In this document: positions 52,016 through 60,510 of the stretch, piece by piece
How positions within the stretch are numbered: the first letter of the stretch is position 1
Layout: every line of letters starts with the position of its first letter
Assembly (NCBI RefSeq): GCF_934643405.1
Contig: NZ_CAKUCL010000001.1
Location: 44,294 to 108,293 of the forward strand
Reading direction: 5' to 3'
Source: an uncultured Actinoplanes sp.
GTDB taxonomy: Bacteria > Actinomycetota > Actinomycetes > Mycobacteriales > Micromonosporaceae
Length of the DNA stretch: 64,000 bases
The notes under the pieces: generated by a model
Seen by the model: only the letters and a program-made list of their open reading frames with translations
Database searches by the model: none
What the model was told of the DNA's origin: nothing
Made by a program: the position numbers and the translations under genes

Positions 52016-52855
52016 GTGCACCACGCCAATCACTTCTACGGCCACGCTCACGTGATGGCGGAGTACTGCGGGCTCGATCCGGAGAACCCGCCCCGGATCA
52101 GCGGCTACCTCCAGCACGGGTGGAACGTGGTCGACGGGCTCGGAGTGGGTACGCCGTACGTGCCGGGCCGCCCGATCTTCGTCTGGTCCGAGCAGACCCG
52201 CCGCCGCGCCTGGTCGATGGGCCGGCGGCAGGCGACCGTGGTCGGCGCGCCCTTCCTCTACCTCCTGCGGTTCGCCGAGCCGGCCCCCGCGGACCAGGTG
52301 CGCGAGGGCACCATCTGGTACCCGTTCCACGGCTGGGAGGGCCAGCACATCAAGGGCGATCACCAGCGGCTGGTCGACGAGATCCGGGAGACCGAGCCGG
52401 GTCCGGTGACGTTCTGCCTGTACTGGCACGAGTTCCGCAACGACCGGGTCCGCGCCGAGTACGAGAAGGCCGGCCGGGTGATCTGCCACGGCTACCGTGG
52501 GTATCAATGGCAGAACACGGACACGAAGTTCCTCCACAAGCAGCTCGCCGAGCTGCGTAAGCACAAGCGGGTGGCGTCCAACCGGCTGAGCAGCGCGATC
52601 TTCCACGGCGTCGCGGCCGGATGCGAGCCCGCGGTCTACGGTGACCCGATGTATCTGGACAAGGAGCACCGGCCGACGGCCGAGCGCATCCGGCGCAACT
52701 GGCCCGAGCTGCACGGCAAGCATCTGGACCAGGCGGCGGCGCACGCCTCGGTGATGTCGGAGCTCGGCCAGGAATATCTCGCGTCCCCCGCCGAGGTCCG
52801 CGCCATGCTGGGCTGGACGGCGTACCTCCCGACCGCCACGGCGGCCGCCCGATGA
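52016..52855 (+). CDS. GT-B-like putative glycosyltransferase, paralog of the protein at 39863
   Basis: 279 residues, clearly paralogous to the minus-strand gene at 39863-39012: the same GYLQHGWN, GTPYVPG, VWSEQTRRRAWS, VVGAPFLYLL, WYPFHGWEGQHIKGDHQRLVDE, YWHEFR, RVICHGYRG, SNRLSSAIF and VYGDPM segments. GTG start, three bases after the pseC stop, with GGGAG upstream. Position inside pseB-pseC-pseF-pseG suggests a transferase or lipid/protein acceptor enzyme that handles CMP-Pse. Family not identified. Confidence 0.62.
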   Translation: MHHANHFYGHAHVMAEYCGLDPENPPRISGYLQHGWNVVDGLGVGTPYVPGRPIFVWSEQTRRRAWSMGRRQATVVGAPFLYLLRFAEPAPADQVREGTIWYPFHGWEGQHIKGDHQRLVDEIRETEPGPVTFCLYWHEFRNDRVRAEYEKAGRVICHGYRGYQWQNTDTKFLHKQLAELRKHKRVASNRLSSAIFHGVAAGCEPAVYGDPMYLDKEHRPTAERIRRNWPELHGKHLDQAAAHASVMSELGQEYLASPAEVRAMLGWTAYLPTATAAAR

Positions 52856-54354
52856 TCCAGATGATCGGTGGTGAGATGCCCGCCTGGGTCGAGGACCGGC
52901 CGGCCGCCGGTGGCGCCCTGTTCGGACATCTCACCGGTCACCTGCCGGACGGCGCCACTGTGCTCGTCGCCGGCCCGCACGACGACCGCCTGATCGACGC
53001 GCTGGCCGCCCGCACCCGGGTCACCTGCCTGGTGCGGTCCCAGCCGAAGGCGGCCGAGCTGGACGCCCGCGGCCTGGACGTGCTGTGCGGCACGCTCACC
53101 AAGGTCACCGACGCGGACCGGTTCGACGCGGTGGTCGCGCTCGACGGGCTGGGCCGGCTCTGTTCGGTGGAGGGCCCGCAGCTCGACTGGGTGGAAAGTC
53201 TGCAGGCGCTGAAGCGGACCCTGCGCCCCGGCGGCATCCTGCTGCTCACCGTGGAGAACGAGCTGGGCGTGCATCGGCTGGTCGACCCGGCCAGCGCCAC
53301 CACCGGCAAGAGCGACGAGGACTGGCTGCCGCTCGGCGAGTTCGACACCAAGCCGGGCAACCCGGCGCGGCTGGCCGAGCTGCTCGACACCGAGGGCCTG
53401 ACGATCGGCTGGCTCGGCACGGTGTGGCCGGCCCCGGCGGCGCCGACCCTGATCGCCACCCCGGACGCGCTGCGGGACGGCCCGGTGGACGCGCTGGCCG
53501 CGGCCACGGCGGGCGCGGTCGGCCGGGCGTACACGGACCGGCCGGTGCTGAGCGATCCGCGCCGGCTCGCCGCCGCCGCCGTCCGCGGTGGTCTCGCCGC
53601 CGAGCTGGCCGCCGCCTGGCTGGTGGTGGCGCACCGCTCGCCGCGGCCGCTGACCACGCTGAGTCTGCCGCCGGTGCTGCTCGGCGACGGCCCGGTGGTC
53701 GAAGTGGCTCCGGATTCCGCGGGCGGCTGGGTGCGCCGGGTCGTCCGCGAGGAAGCCGGGCGTGATCTGTCCGGGCTGACCGGGCCGCTGCCCGCCGGGC
53801 GGCTGCTGGAGGAGGTGCTGCTCGGCGCCTGCCTGCGGCACGACCTGCCGCTGGTGCGCCGGCTGCTCACCGGGTGGATGGCCGCGCTGCCGCAGGGGAG
53901 CGCCGACAACGTCGTGGTGCACGCGGACGCGTACGCGATCCTCGATCCGAGCGTGCCGTCCGACGGCGACGTGCTGCGCCGGTTCGCGCGCACGCTGCTC
54001 GCCGGCGGGTACACGCACCCGTGGCCGGCCGCGACCGACCTGCGCGCGCTCACCTCCGTGCTGCGCGCCGCCGCCGGGCTGCCGGACGTGGCCACCGACG
54101 TGCCGCCCGACGTGCCCCTGGCGGGTTCATGGCGCGAGCACGAGGAGCAGTTGCGGGCCGTGCGCACCCAACTGGCCGACGCCGCGGCCCGCATCCAGTG
54201 GTTCGAGCGGCAGCTCGACCGGCGCGAGAACGAACTTCGCAAGGCCCGCCTGCAGATCGCCACGTTCAGCGGCACGGTGAGTTTCCGCGTCGCCAAGCTG
54301 GGCGTCGGCATGGCACGCAAGGCACGAAATCGCCTCCGAAAAGGACTCAAATGA
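52852..54354 (+). CDS. Methyltransferase-like protein with C-terminal coiled coil, paralog of the protein at 37171
   Basis: 500 residues. Near the N-terminus TVLVAGPHDDRLIDAL is a degenerate motif I and FDAVVALDGLGRL is motif IV; VLSDPRRLAAAAV and GYTHPWPAATDL are shared with the 613-residue paralog. From about residue 425 it forms a coiled coil (EEQLRAVRTQLADAAARIQW, ERQLDRRENELRKARLQ), and ends in a basic amphipathic tail (FRVAKLGVGMARKARNRLRK). ATGA overlap with the GT-B-like gene and with pseF. The two always occur together, so a complex is likely; the role is inferred. Confidence 0.6.
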   Translation: MIQMIGGEMPAWVEDRPAAGGALFGHLTGHLPDGATVLVAGPHDDRLIDALAARTRVTCLVRSQPKAAELDARGLDVLCGTLTKVTDADRFDAVVALDGLGRLCSVEGPQLDWVESLQALKRTLRPGGILLLTVENELGVHRLVDPASATTGKSDEDWLPLGEFDTKPGNPARLAELLDTEGLTIGWLGTVWPAPAAPTLIATPDALRDGPVDALAAATAGAVGRAYTDRPVLSDPRRLAAAAVRGGLAAELAAAWLVVAHRSPRPLTTLSLPPVLLGDGPVVEVAPDSAGGWVRRVVREEAGRDLSGLTGPLPAGRLLEEVLLGACLRHDLPLVRRLLTGWMAALPQGSADNVVVHADAYAILDPSVPSDGDVLRRFARTLLAGGYTHPWPAATDLRALTSVLRAAAGLPDVATDVPPDVPLAGSWREHEEQLRAVRTQLADAAARIQWFERQLDRRENELRKARLQIATFSGTVSFRVAKLGVGMARKARNRLRKGLK

Positions 54355-55076
54355 CAACCCTCGGCATCATCCAGGCCCGCATGGGGTCGTCCCGGCTGCC
54401 CGGCAAGGTGTTGCGCCGGCTCGGCGGTCGCACGGTGCTCGAGCGGGTCGTTCGCGCCGCCCGGGCCGCGGGCGTGCTGGACGAGCTGGTCGTGGCGACC
54501 ACCACCGAGGCGGCCGACGACGCGGTGGTCGCCGAGTGCGAGGCGATCGGCGTCCGGTGCTTCCGCGGCCCGGTCGACGACGTCCTGACCCGGTTCCTGG
54601 GCGTGCTGGACCAGGTCGAGAGCGACGTGGTCATGCGCTTCACCGCGGACTGCCCGCTGCTCGACCCGCACCTGGTCGCGCTGGCCCATCGGGTGTTCGC
54701 CGCGGCCGAGGTCGACTACATGACCACCTCGATCGCCCGCACGCTGCCCCGCGGGCTGGACGTCGAGGCGGTGCGCACGCCGGTGCTGCGGGCCGTCGAC
54801 GCGCTGGCCACCGACCACCACCGCACGCACGTGACGTCGTACATCTACACGCACGCCGAGGACTTCGACGTGATCGGGCTGACCATGCAGCCCGACCTGT
54901 CGCACCTGCGGCTCACGCTGGACACCGAGGACGACTGGAAGCTGATGGAGGCGATCGTCGAGCAGTTCGGCGACGAGCCCGTCCCGGTCCGCGCGCTGGC
55001 CGGTTTCCTGGCCGACCGGCCGGACCTGATCGAGCTGAATGCGCACGTGCTGCAGAAAGCGCTCGTTCAGGCATGA
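54351..55076 (+). CDS. pseF: Cytidylyltransferase, PseF/SpsF-type
   Basis: 241 residues. The nucleotide-binding signature is GIIQARMGSSRLPGKVL at 5-21; VMRFTADCPLLDPHLV contains the metal-site Asp and the family DCP motif, and LRLTLDTEDDWKLME is typical of SpsF. Members activate Pse or related nonulosonic acids as CMP sugars. In this operon it should make CMP-Pse from the PseI product. ATGA overlap with the methyltransferase-like gene. SpsF proteins can activate other acid sugars, so the symbol rests mainly on context. Confidence 0.8.
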   Translation: MTTLGIIQARMGSSRLPGKVLRRLGGRTVLERVVRAARAAGVLDELVVATTTEAADDAVVAECEAIGVRCFRGPVDDVLTRFLGVLDQVESDVVMRFTADCPLLDPHLVALAHRVFAAAEVDYMTTSIARTLPRGLDVEAVRTPVLRAVDALATDHHRTHVTSYIYTHAEDFDVIGLTMQPDLSHLRLTLDTEDDWKLMEAIVEQFGDEPVPVRALAGFLADRPDLIELNAHVLQKALVQA

Positions 55077-55123
55077 GCGACCGCACCGGAGCGAGATCAG
55101 CAAGAGTAGGGCGCTCGGCGTGA
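55073..55123 (+). CDS. 16-codon coupling ORF between pseF and pseG
   Basis: A 16-residue frame (MSDRTGARSARVGRSA) starts within the pseF stop as ATGA and stops within the pseG GTG start as GTGA. The exact four-base overlap at both ends suggests that it passes ribosomes from pseF to pseG; the peptide itself may have no function. Possibly it is a chance frame in a 43-base spacer, or remains of a shifted N-terminus. Confidence 0.35.
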   Translation: MSDRTGARSARVGRSA

Positions 55124-56124
55124 CGATCGTCGGGATTCGTTGCGACGCCGGTCCCCGCACCGGCGTCGGGCACCTGGTCCGGTGTGTGGCCCTGGCCGAG
55201 GAACTGGTCGCGCGCGGCGTCGGCGTCCGCTTTCTCGGCGACCTCGGTGGGCTGGAGTGGGCCGAGGCGCAGCTCGCCCGGCGCGGGCTGCCCTGGCACC
55301 CGCCGCCGTTCGACGAGGTCGGCCTGGTGGCGGCCGCCGAACGGCTCGAGCTGGACGCGCTGGTCGTCGACTCGTACACGCTGCCGCCGCTGCACACGGT
55401 CGCGGTCCGCAGGACCGGCCGCACGGTGCTGGCGATCGTGGACGGCGACTTCCGGGGCCAGACCGCGGACATCTACGTCGATCAGAACCTGGACGCGGCG
55501 ATCGACGTGGACGGCGCGATCGGCCTGGCCGGGCTCGACTACGCGCTGCTGCGCGGCTCGGTGCGCCAGCTGCGGCCGCTGTCCGCGCCGGTGCACTCGG
55601 GGTCCCGTACGCCCAAGGTCGTCGCCTTTTTCGGCGGCACCGACGCCTACCGCGCCGCCCCGGCGATCGCCGCGCTCCTCGCCCGGACCGGGATGCCCTT
55701 CGAGGCCACGATCATCGGGGCGAACGAGGAGCTGCGCCGCGAACTGCACACCGTCGAGGCCGCGCCGGGGCAGCGATTCGACGTCATCGCTCCCACCGAC
55801 GACCTGCCGAAGCTGCTGGCCGGCGCGGATCTCGCGGTCAGCGCCAGCGGCACCTCCACCTGGGAGCTGCTCTGCCTGGGGCTGCCGTCCGCGCTGGTCT
55901 GGGTGGTGGACAACCAGATCCTGGGGTACGAGCGGACCATCGCCCGCGGGTACGCGGCCGGCATCGGGCAGCTGGGCAACCTCGACGCCGGCTCGGTGAT
56001 GACGCTGCGCGGCCTGCTCACCGACGCGGACGCCCGCACGGCCCTGGCCGCGAAGGCCTGGGCCGCCGTGGACGGCCGCGGCGTCGAGCGGGTGGCCGAC
56101 ACGCTGCTGGCTACGGTGTCGTGA
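55120..56124 (+). CDS. pseG: UDP-6-deoxy-AltdiNAc hydrolase PseG
   Basis: 334 residues, GT-B-fold hydrolase. IRCDAGPRTGVGHLVRCVALAEEL has the GxGHxxR motif with His18, equivalent to the catalytic His of characterised PseG; ADIYVDQNLDA, VVAFFGGTDAYRAAP, ADLAVSASGTSTWELLCLG and VWVVDNQ are family segments. It removes UDP from the N-acetylated intermediate before PseI. GTG start at 55120, placed 43 bases after pseF. The 3' end overlaps the convergent quinone oxidoreductase by 14 bases. Last gene of the pseB operon. Confidence 0.92.
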   Translation: MTIVGIRCDAGPRTGVGHLVRCVALAEELVARGVGVRFLGDLGGLEWAEAQLARRGLPWHPPPFDEVGLVAAAERLELDALVVDSYTLPPLHTVAVRRTGRTVLAIVDGDFRGQTADIYVDQNLDAAIDVDGAIGLAGLDYALLRGSVRQLRPLSAPVHSGSRTPKVVAFFGGTDAYRAAPAIAALLARTGMPFEATIIGANEELRRELHTVEAAPGQRFDVIAPTDDLPKLLAGADLAVSASGTSTWELLCLGLPSALVWVVDNQILGYERTIARGYAAGIGQLGNLDAGSVMTLRGLLTDADARTALAAKAWAAVDGRGVERVADTLLATVS

Positions 56125-57124
56125 CCTCGACGACCACCTTGCCGACCACGTGCCTCTCGACCGCCTCGTGCGCGTCGGCGACCCGATCGAGCGGGTAGCG
56201 CACGATCGGCAGACCAGCGTCCTCGCCCACCCGGAACGCACCGGCGTTGACCGCGTCGGCCACGGCGGCCACCGCGTTGTCCTTCTCCTCGGTGGTCGTC
56301 GTGTAGGTCAGCACGAAGTCCAGGCTGGCGTTCTTCAGCAAGCCCTTGAACCCGCCGAACGTCACCTCGCCACCCACGTAGATCGCGATGTTGCCCCCCG
56401 GCGCCAGCACGGTCAGGTCGTCGCGGATGTTCGACGCGCTGACCTCGACGATCACCTGCGGCCCGGTCGCGCTCACCTCCCGAACCCGCGCGACCACGTC
56501 CTCCTCGCGATAGTTGATCACCGTGTCGGCGCCCGCGGCGGTCGCGAGGTCACCCTTCTCCTTCGACGAGACGGTGGTGATCACATACGCCCCGGCCCAC
56601 TTGGCGAGCTGGATCGCCGCGTTGCCGACCGCGCCGGCGCCACCGGAGATCAGCACCGTCCGGCCGTCCAGCGCCCCGGGCGCGAGCCGCTGAGGCCCGT
56701 CGGACGCCACGGTCAGGCAGCGGTGCGCGGTGAGCGCCGGGATGCCCAGGGTCGCGCCCACCTCGAACGGCACGTCGTCGTTCATCCGCACGACCTGCCG
56801 GCGGGGCAGCACCACATACTCCTGAGCGGTCCCGTCGGCCCGCCCGTACCCGGCGTCCCAGACCCAGACCCGGTCGCCCGGCGCCAGATCGCCAACCCCG
56901 CCACCGACCGCGTCGACCACGCCGGCGCCGTCCTGGTTGGGCACGCGGGGCGGCTCCACGCCGTCCGGCACGCCCTTGCCGGCCCGGGTACCGACGTCCG
57001 TCGGGTTGACCGCCGACAAGACGATCCGCACGCGCACCTCCCCCGTCCCGGCAGCAGGCTTCTCACGCTCGACGATCTGGAGAACGGACACAGGACCCGG
57101 TTGAGTGAACACGGCGGCACGCAT
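56111..57124 (-). CDS. NADPH:quinone oxidoreductase (zeta-crystallin-like MDR)
   Basis: About 337 residues from the ATG at 57122-57124. Medium-chain reductase: MRAAVFTQPGPVSVLQIVE, VLSAVNPTDVGTRAGKG, NQDGAGVVDAVGGGVGDLAPGDRVW, then the NADPH fold VLISGGAGAVGNAAIQLAKWAGAYVITTV. The structural-zinc cysteines of alcohol dehydrogenases are missing, fitting zinc-free quinone reductase. Its 3' end overlaps the convergent pseG by 14 bases. A TTG at 57133 is a weaker start. No clear functional link to the Pse genes. Confidence 0.86.
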   Translation of the reverse strand: MRAAVFTQPGPVSVLQIVEREKPAAGTGEVRVRIVLSAVNPTDVGTRAGKGVPDGVEPPRVPNQDGAGVVDAVGGGVGDLAPGDRVWVWDAGYGRADGTAQEYVVLPRRQVVRMNDDVPFEVGATLGIPALTAHRCLTVASDGPQRLAPGALDGRTVLISGGAGAVGNAAIQLAKWAGAYVITTVSSKEKGDLATAAGADTVINYREEDVVARVREVSATGPQVIVEVSASNIRDDLTVLAPGGNIAIYVGGEVTFGGFKGLLKNASLDFVLTYTTTTEEKDNAVAAVADAVNAGAFRVGEDAGLPIVRYPLDRVADAHEAVERHVVGKVVVEVTTP

Positions 57125-57328
57125 GGGGTCCAACCTATGCCCCCGCGCTCAGCTCCCGGCGCATGGCAACGCGTGGCCATGCGTCGAGGCCGTGCGCCGC
57201 CTCCTCGGCCCGTACCGCCCGCGCCCTAGCCACTCTGATCACGGAACCTCCCGTTCCCGCTGCGGATTCCGGTCGCGGAGAGACCCGCGATACAGCCCCG
57301 ATGATCCGCGGCAGCGTAGTGTCTTCGC

Positions 57329-58804
57329 ATGAATTCGGTCCGCTACAGCACGGCGGCCGGCCGTTGGGTGCTGCTCGCGACCGTCCTTGGCTCCAGCCTC
57401 GCCTTCATCGACTCGACCGTCGTCAACATCGCGCTGCCGCTGATCGGGCGAAGCCTGGACGCCAGCTCGGCCGGCCTGCAGTGGACCATCAACGGGTACG
57501 CCTTGAGCCTCGCCGCGCTGATCCTGCTCGGCGGCTCGCTCGGCGACCGCTTCGGGCGCAAGCGGATCTACATGCTCGGCGTCGCCTGGTTCGCGGTGTC
57601 GTCGCTGTTCTGCGGCATCGCCCCGAACGTCGAGATCCTGGTCATCGCCCGCGTCCTGCAGGGCGTCGGCGGCGCGCTGCTCACCCCGGGCGCCCTCGCG
57701 ATCCTGGAGGCCTCCTTCGTGCCGGGTGACCGCGCCAAGGCCATCGGCGCCTGGTCCGGCCTGGGCGGCATCGGCGGCGCGCTCGGCCCGTTCCTCGGCG
57801 GCTGGCTGGTCGAGGTGGCCAGCTGGCGGTACATCTTCCTGATCAACGTGCCGCTCGCCGCGGTGGTGCTGCTGGTGACGGCCCGGCACGTGCCGGAGTC
57901 GCGCAACCCGGCCGCGGCGCAGCGGCTCGACATGACCGGCGTGCTGACCGGCGCCCTTGGGCTGGCCGGGCTCACCTACGGCTTCACCGCGTGGCCGGCC
58001 GACGGACCGGGCAGTCCGGCGGTCCTGTCCGCGCTCGCCCTCGGCGTGGCCGGCATGGTCGCCTTCGTGCTGAACGAGCGTCGCTCCCCGCACCCGATGT
58101 TGCCACTGGCGATCTTCCGCACCACCGCGTTCACCGGCGCCAACCTGGTCACCTTCCTGGTCTACGCGGCCAACGGCGGCGTCTGGTTCCTGTTCGTGCT
58201 CAATCTCCAGGTGGTGACCGGGTTCAGCCCGCTCACCGCCGGGATCGCGCTGCTGCCGGTCACCGTGCTGATGCTCGTGTTCTCGGCCCGGGCGGGCGCG
58301 CTGGGCCAGCGGATCGGCCCGCGCATCCCGATGACGGCCGGTCCGCTGATCTGCGCGGTCGCCCTGGTGCTGATGGCGACGATCGGCGTCGGGACGACAT
58401 ACCTGAGCGGCATCCTGCCCGCCGTGATCATCTTCGGCGTCGGCCTGGTTCTGCTGGTCGCGCCGTTGACCTCCACCGCACTGGGGTCGCTCGCCGACGC
58501 GTACGCGGGCATCGCCTCCGGGGTGAACAACGCCGTGGCCAGAGCCGCCAGCCTGCTGACGGTCGCGATCCTGCCGCTGGCGGCCGGGCTGGGCGGGGGC
58601 AGTCTCACCGACCCGGACCAGCTGCACCCGGTCTACCGGAATTCGATGATGATCTGTGCCGGGCTGATGGTGGCCGGCGCGGTGCTCGCTTTCCTGCTCA
58701 TCCCGAACCGGTTGCCGGCGAAGTCGCCGGTCAAGTCGTTCTGCGACCCCTGCGCGCCGCCGGTGCAGCCACGCGGCGACGAGAGGGTCGTGCTCAATCA
58801 GTAG
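57329..58804 (+). CDS. DHA2-type MFS exporter (14 TM)
   Basis: 491 residues with about 14 helices. LGSSLAFIDSTVVNIALPLIGRSL is the DHA2 antiporter motif, LLGGSLGDRFGRKRIYMLG motif A, and GGIGGALGPFLGGWLVEVASWRYIFLINVP TM5 (quoted in part). The third DHA2 transporter of the window, not a close copy of the other two. Starts about 205 bases from the divergent quinone reductase. Its stop overlaps the convergent S66 gene by seven bases. Confidence 0.87.
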   Translation: MNSVRYSTAAGRWVLLATVLGSSLAFIDSTVVNIALPLIGRSLDASSAGLQWTINGYALSLAALILLGGSLGDRFGRKRIYMLGVAWFAVSSLFCGIAPNVEILVIARVLQGVGGALLTPGALAILEASFVPGDRAKAIGAWSGLGGIGGALGPFLGGWLVEVASWRYIFLINVPLAAVVLLVTARHVPESRNPAAAQRLDMTGVLTGALGLAGLTYGFTAWPADGPGSPAVLSALALGVAGMVAFVLNERRSPHPMLPLAIFRTTAFTGANLVTFLVYAANGGVWFLFVLNLQVVTGFSPLTAGIALLPVTVLMLVFSARAGALGQRIGPRIPMTAGPLICAVALVLMATIGVGTTYLSGILPAVIIFGVGLVLLVAPLTSTALGSLADAYAGIASGVNNAVARAASLLTVAILPLAAGLGGGSLTDPDQLHPVYRNSMMICAGLMVAGAVLAFLLIPNRLPAKSPVKSFCDPCAPPVQPRGDERVVLNQ

Positions 58805-59823
58805 TGGGCGACGATCCGCCGCGCGGGCCCGTCCACGGTGATCCGGCCGCCGTAGGGCAGAACCCACTGCGGCGACGTGTGTCCGAAATCAATGCCGAAC
58901 ACCGCCATCGCCGACGGGTGGTACGCGGCCAGCGCCCGCAGGATCGCCTCGCGCTGCTCGTCGCGGTACTTCTCCCGCTCGGCTAGCGGGGGCCGGCGCG
59001 CGAGGTTGCTCGCCTTCGCCGTGGCCGCCAGCACCACCGGGAACTGTTCGAGCAGCCCACGCTCGCCGGCGTTGCGCAGCATCCGGAAGACCTCCTCGGC
59101 GGGCGGCATCTCCTCGGAGGTCTCGATCATCAGGACCATTCCCGCGTACGCCGTAGAAGGCCGGATCCAGCGGCCGGCGGCCAGATTCCAGTGCAGTATC
59201 TCGAGGTTCCCGCCCCAAGCCGGAGCCGTGACCACCCGGTCCGCCCGGTGCCAGATCCATCCCGGGCTGGGCACCCGCGGCGCCGCCGTGGTGAGCGCGG
59301 CCGGATCCGCCCAGTCGATCTCCTCGTCGGTGAACTCGGCCACCGGCCGGATCTCCAGCTCGCCGCCGTCGAAGAGGGCAGCCCGCAGCGACGCCACGTG
59401 TTCCGGGTCGATGCCCGGTCCCCGCGCGATGTGCATCATCGTCGACCCGCCGTGATAGCCGGGTACGCCGTGCAGCCAGAGCCAGTTCAGCAGGTTCGTG
59501 TTGTCCGAGAAGCCGAAGAAGGGCTTCGGGTCCGCCCGGAACGGCGCCGGATCCAGGTGCGGCAGGACGGTGATCTGGTCGTCCCCGCCGATCGTCGCGA
59601 ACACGGCCCGGATCGCCGGATCGGCCCAGGCCTCCATGAGGTCGGCCGCCCGCTCCCGGGGTGACGCCTTGCGGCGGGTGGTGGGAAACTCGACCGGCTC
59701 CAGCCCGAAGTCCTCGCGCAGCCGGCGCATGGCCTGCTCGTGGATCGCCGGGAACAGCGACGGCGCGGCAAAGGACGGCGAGACGATCGCGACCCGGTCA
59801 CCGGGTGTGAGCTTCGATGGCAT
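58798..59823 (-). CDS. S66 LD-carboxypeptidase / MccF-like serine peptidase
   Basis: 341 residues. LTPGDRVAIVSPSFAAP is the S66 start, IRAVFATIGGDDQITVLPHLD follows, nucleophile Ser106 lies in FFGFSDNTNLLNWLW, APAWGGNLEILHWNLA contains the catalytic Glu region (GGNL), and VFGIDFGHTSPQWVLPYGG the His. Family members cleave LD bonds of muropeptides or peptide antibiotics such as microcin C7. GFSDNT and the C-terminal HTSP favour the MccF-like side, but the assignment is not certain. It follows the LuxR gene by 13 bases. Confidence 0.85.
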   Translation of the reverse strand: MPSKLTPGDRVAIVSPSFAAPSLFPAIHEQAMRRLREDFGLEPVEFPTTRRKASPRERAADLMEAWADPAIRAVFATIGGDDQITVLPHLDPAPFRADPKPFFGFSDNTNLLNWLWLHGVPGYHGGSTMMHIARGPGIDPEHVASLRAALFDGGELEIRPVAEFTDEEIDWADPAALTTAAPRVPSPGWIWHRADRVVTAPAWGGNLEILHWNLAAGRWIRPSTAYAGMVLMIETSEEMPPAEEVFRMLRNAGERGLLEQFPVVLAATAKASNLARRPPLAEREKYRDEQREAILRALAAYHPSAMAVFGIDFGHTSPQWVLPYGGRITVDGPARRIVAHY

Positions 59824-59836
59824 GCCTCATCGAACG

Positions 59837-60460
59837 TCAGATCATCCCGGCTCGCAAAGCATATGCAACGGCGTGCGACCGGTTCCGCAGCTTCAGCCGA
59901 TGGGTGACCCCGTAGATCACGTTCTTGACGGTCCGCTCGGAGTAGCAGAGCTTGCCGGCGATCTCGTTGGTGTCGAACCCGTCGGCCATGAGCCGCAACA
60001 CGTCGATCTCGCGCGGGCTGAGCCCGGACGCGTTGAGCCCGTTCGGCGCGAGCACCTCCCGCTGCATCCGCTCGACGTGTTTGAGCAGCTCACCGACGAG
60101 ATGGGGCGGCATCACCCCGCCACCGGCCGCGGCGGCGCGCACGCTGTGCGCGAGCCGTTCGGCCGTCACCGCCGCGCGCGGCAGGATCGCGACCACCCGG
60201 CACTCGACCGCGGTGAGCAGGTCCTCCTCATCGATGTCCGGCACCACCAGTACGACCGGCACGCCGATCTCGGCGCCGGCCCGGCGCAGCGAGGCGACCA
60301 CGTCGGTGCCCAGCCGTTCGGCGGCCACCACCAGCACGTCCGCCTCGGTGCGCTGAACCGGGCGCAGCACGGTGAAGTCGGCCCGGAACTGCAGGAGAGC
60401 GGCGAGACCGGCATGGCTGACCGGGTCCATCGCCTGTATCGCGATCCGGATCTGTTCCAT
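59837..60460 (-). CDS. LuxR-type regulator with atypical receiver
   Basis: 207 residues. The C-terminal HTH is clear: LSPREIDVLRLMADGFDTNEIAGKL and YSERTVKNVIYGVTHRLKLRNRSHAVAYALR. The N-terminal part has the length and strand pattern of a receiver, but the acidic pair is only a single Asp12 (QAMDPVSHAGL) and the phospho-acceptor position is Ala46 (ADVLVVAAERL), so it should not be phosphorylated in the normal way. AAGGGAG lies before the ATG. Divergent from the AfsR-type gene, and co-directional with the S66 gene. Confidence 0.85.
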   Translation of the reverse strand: MEQIRIAIQAMDPVSHAGLAALLQFRADFTVLRPVQRTEADVLVVAAERLGTDVVASLRRAGAEIGVPVVLVVPDIDEEDLLTAVECRVVAILPRAAVTAERLAHSVRAAAAGGGVMPPHLVGELLKHVERMQREVLAPNGLNASGLSPREIDVLRLMADGFDTNEIAGKLCYSERTVKNVIYGVTHRLKLRNRSHAVAYALRAGMI

Positions 60461-60510
60461 GGCCGGCTCCCTTCACGCGCTCGTGCGAGTGGAGCCAGTG
60501 TCGGAAACAG

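Noticed and set aside
52938..55472. An 844-codon minus-strand open frame
   Set aside because: Antisense to three overlapping genes with clear motifs; Ser/Arg-rich shadow typical of 72% GC sequence.
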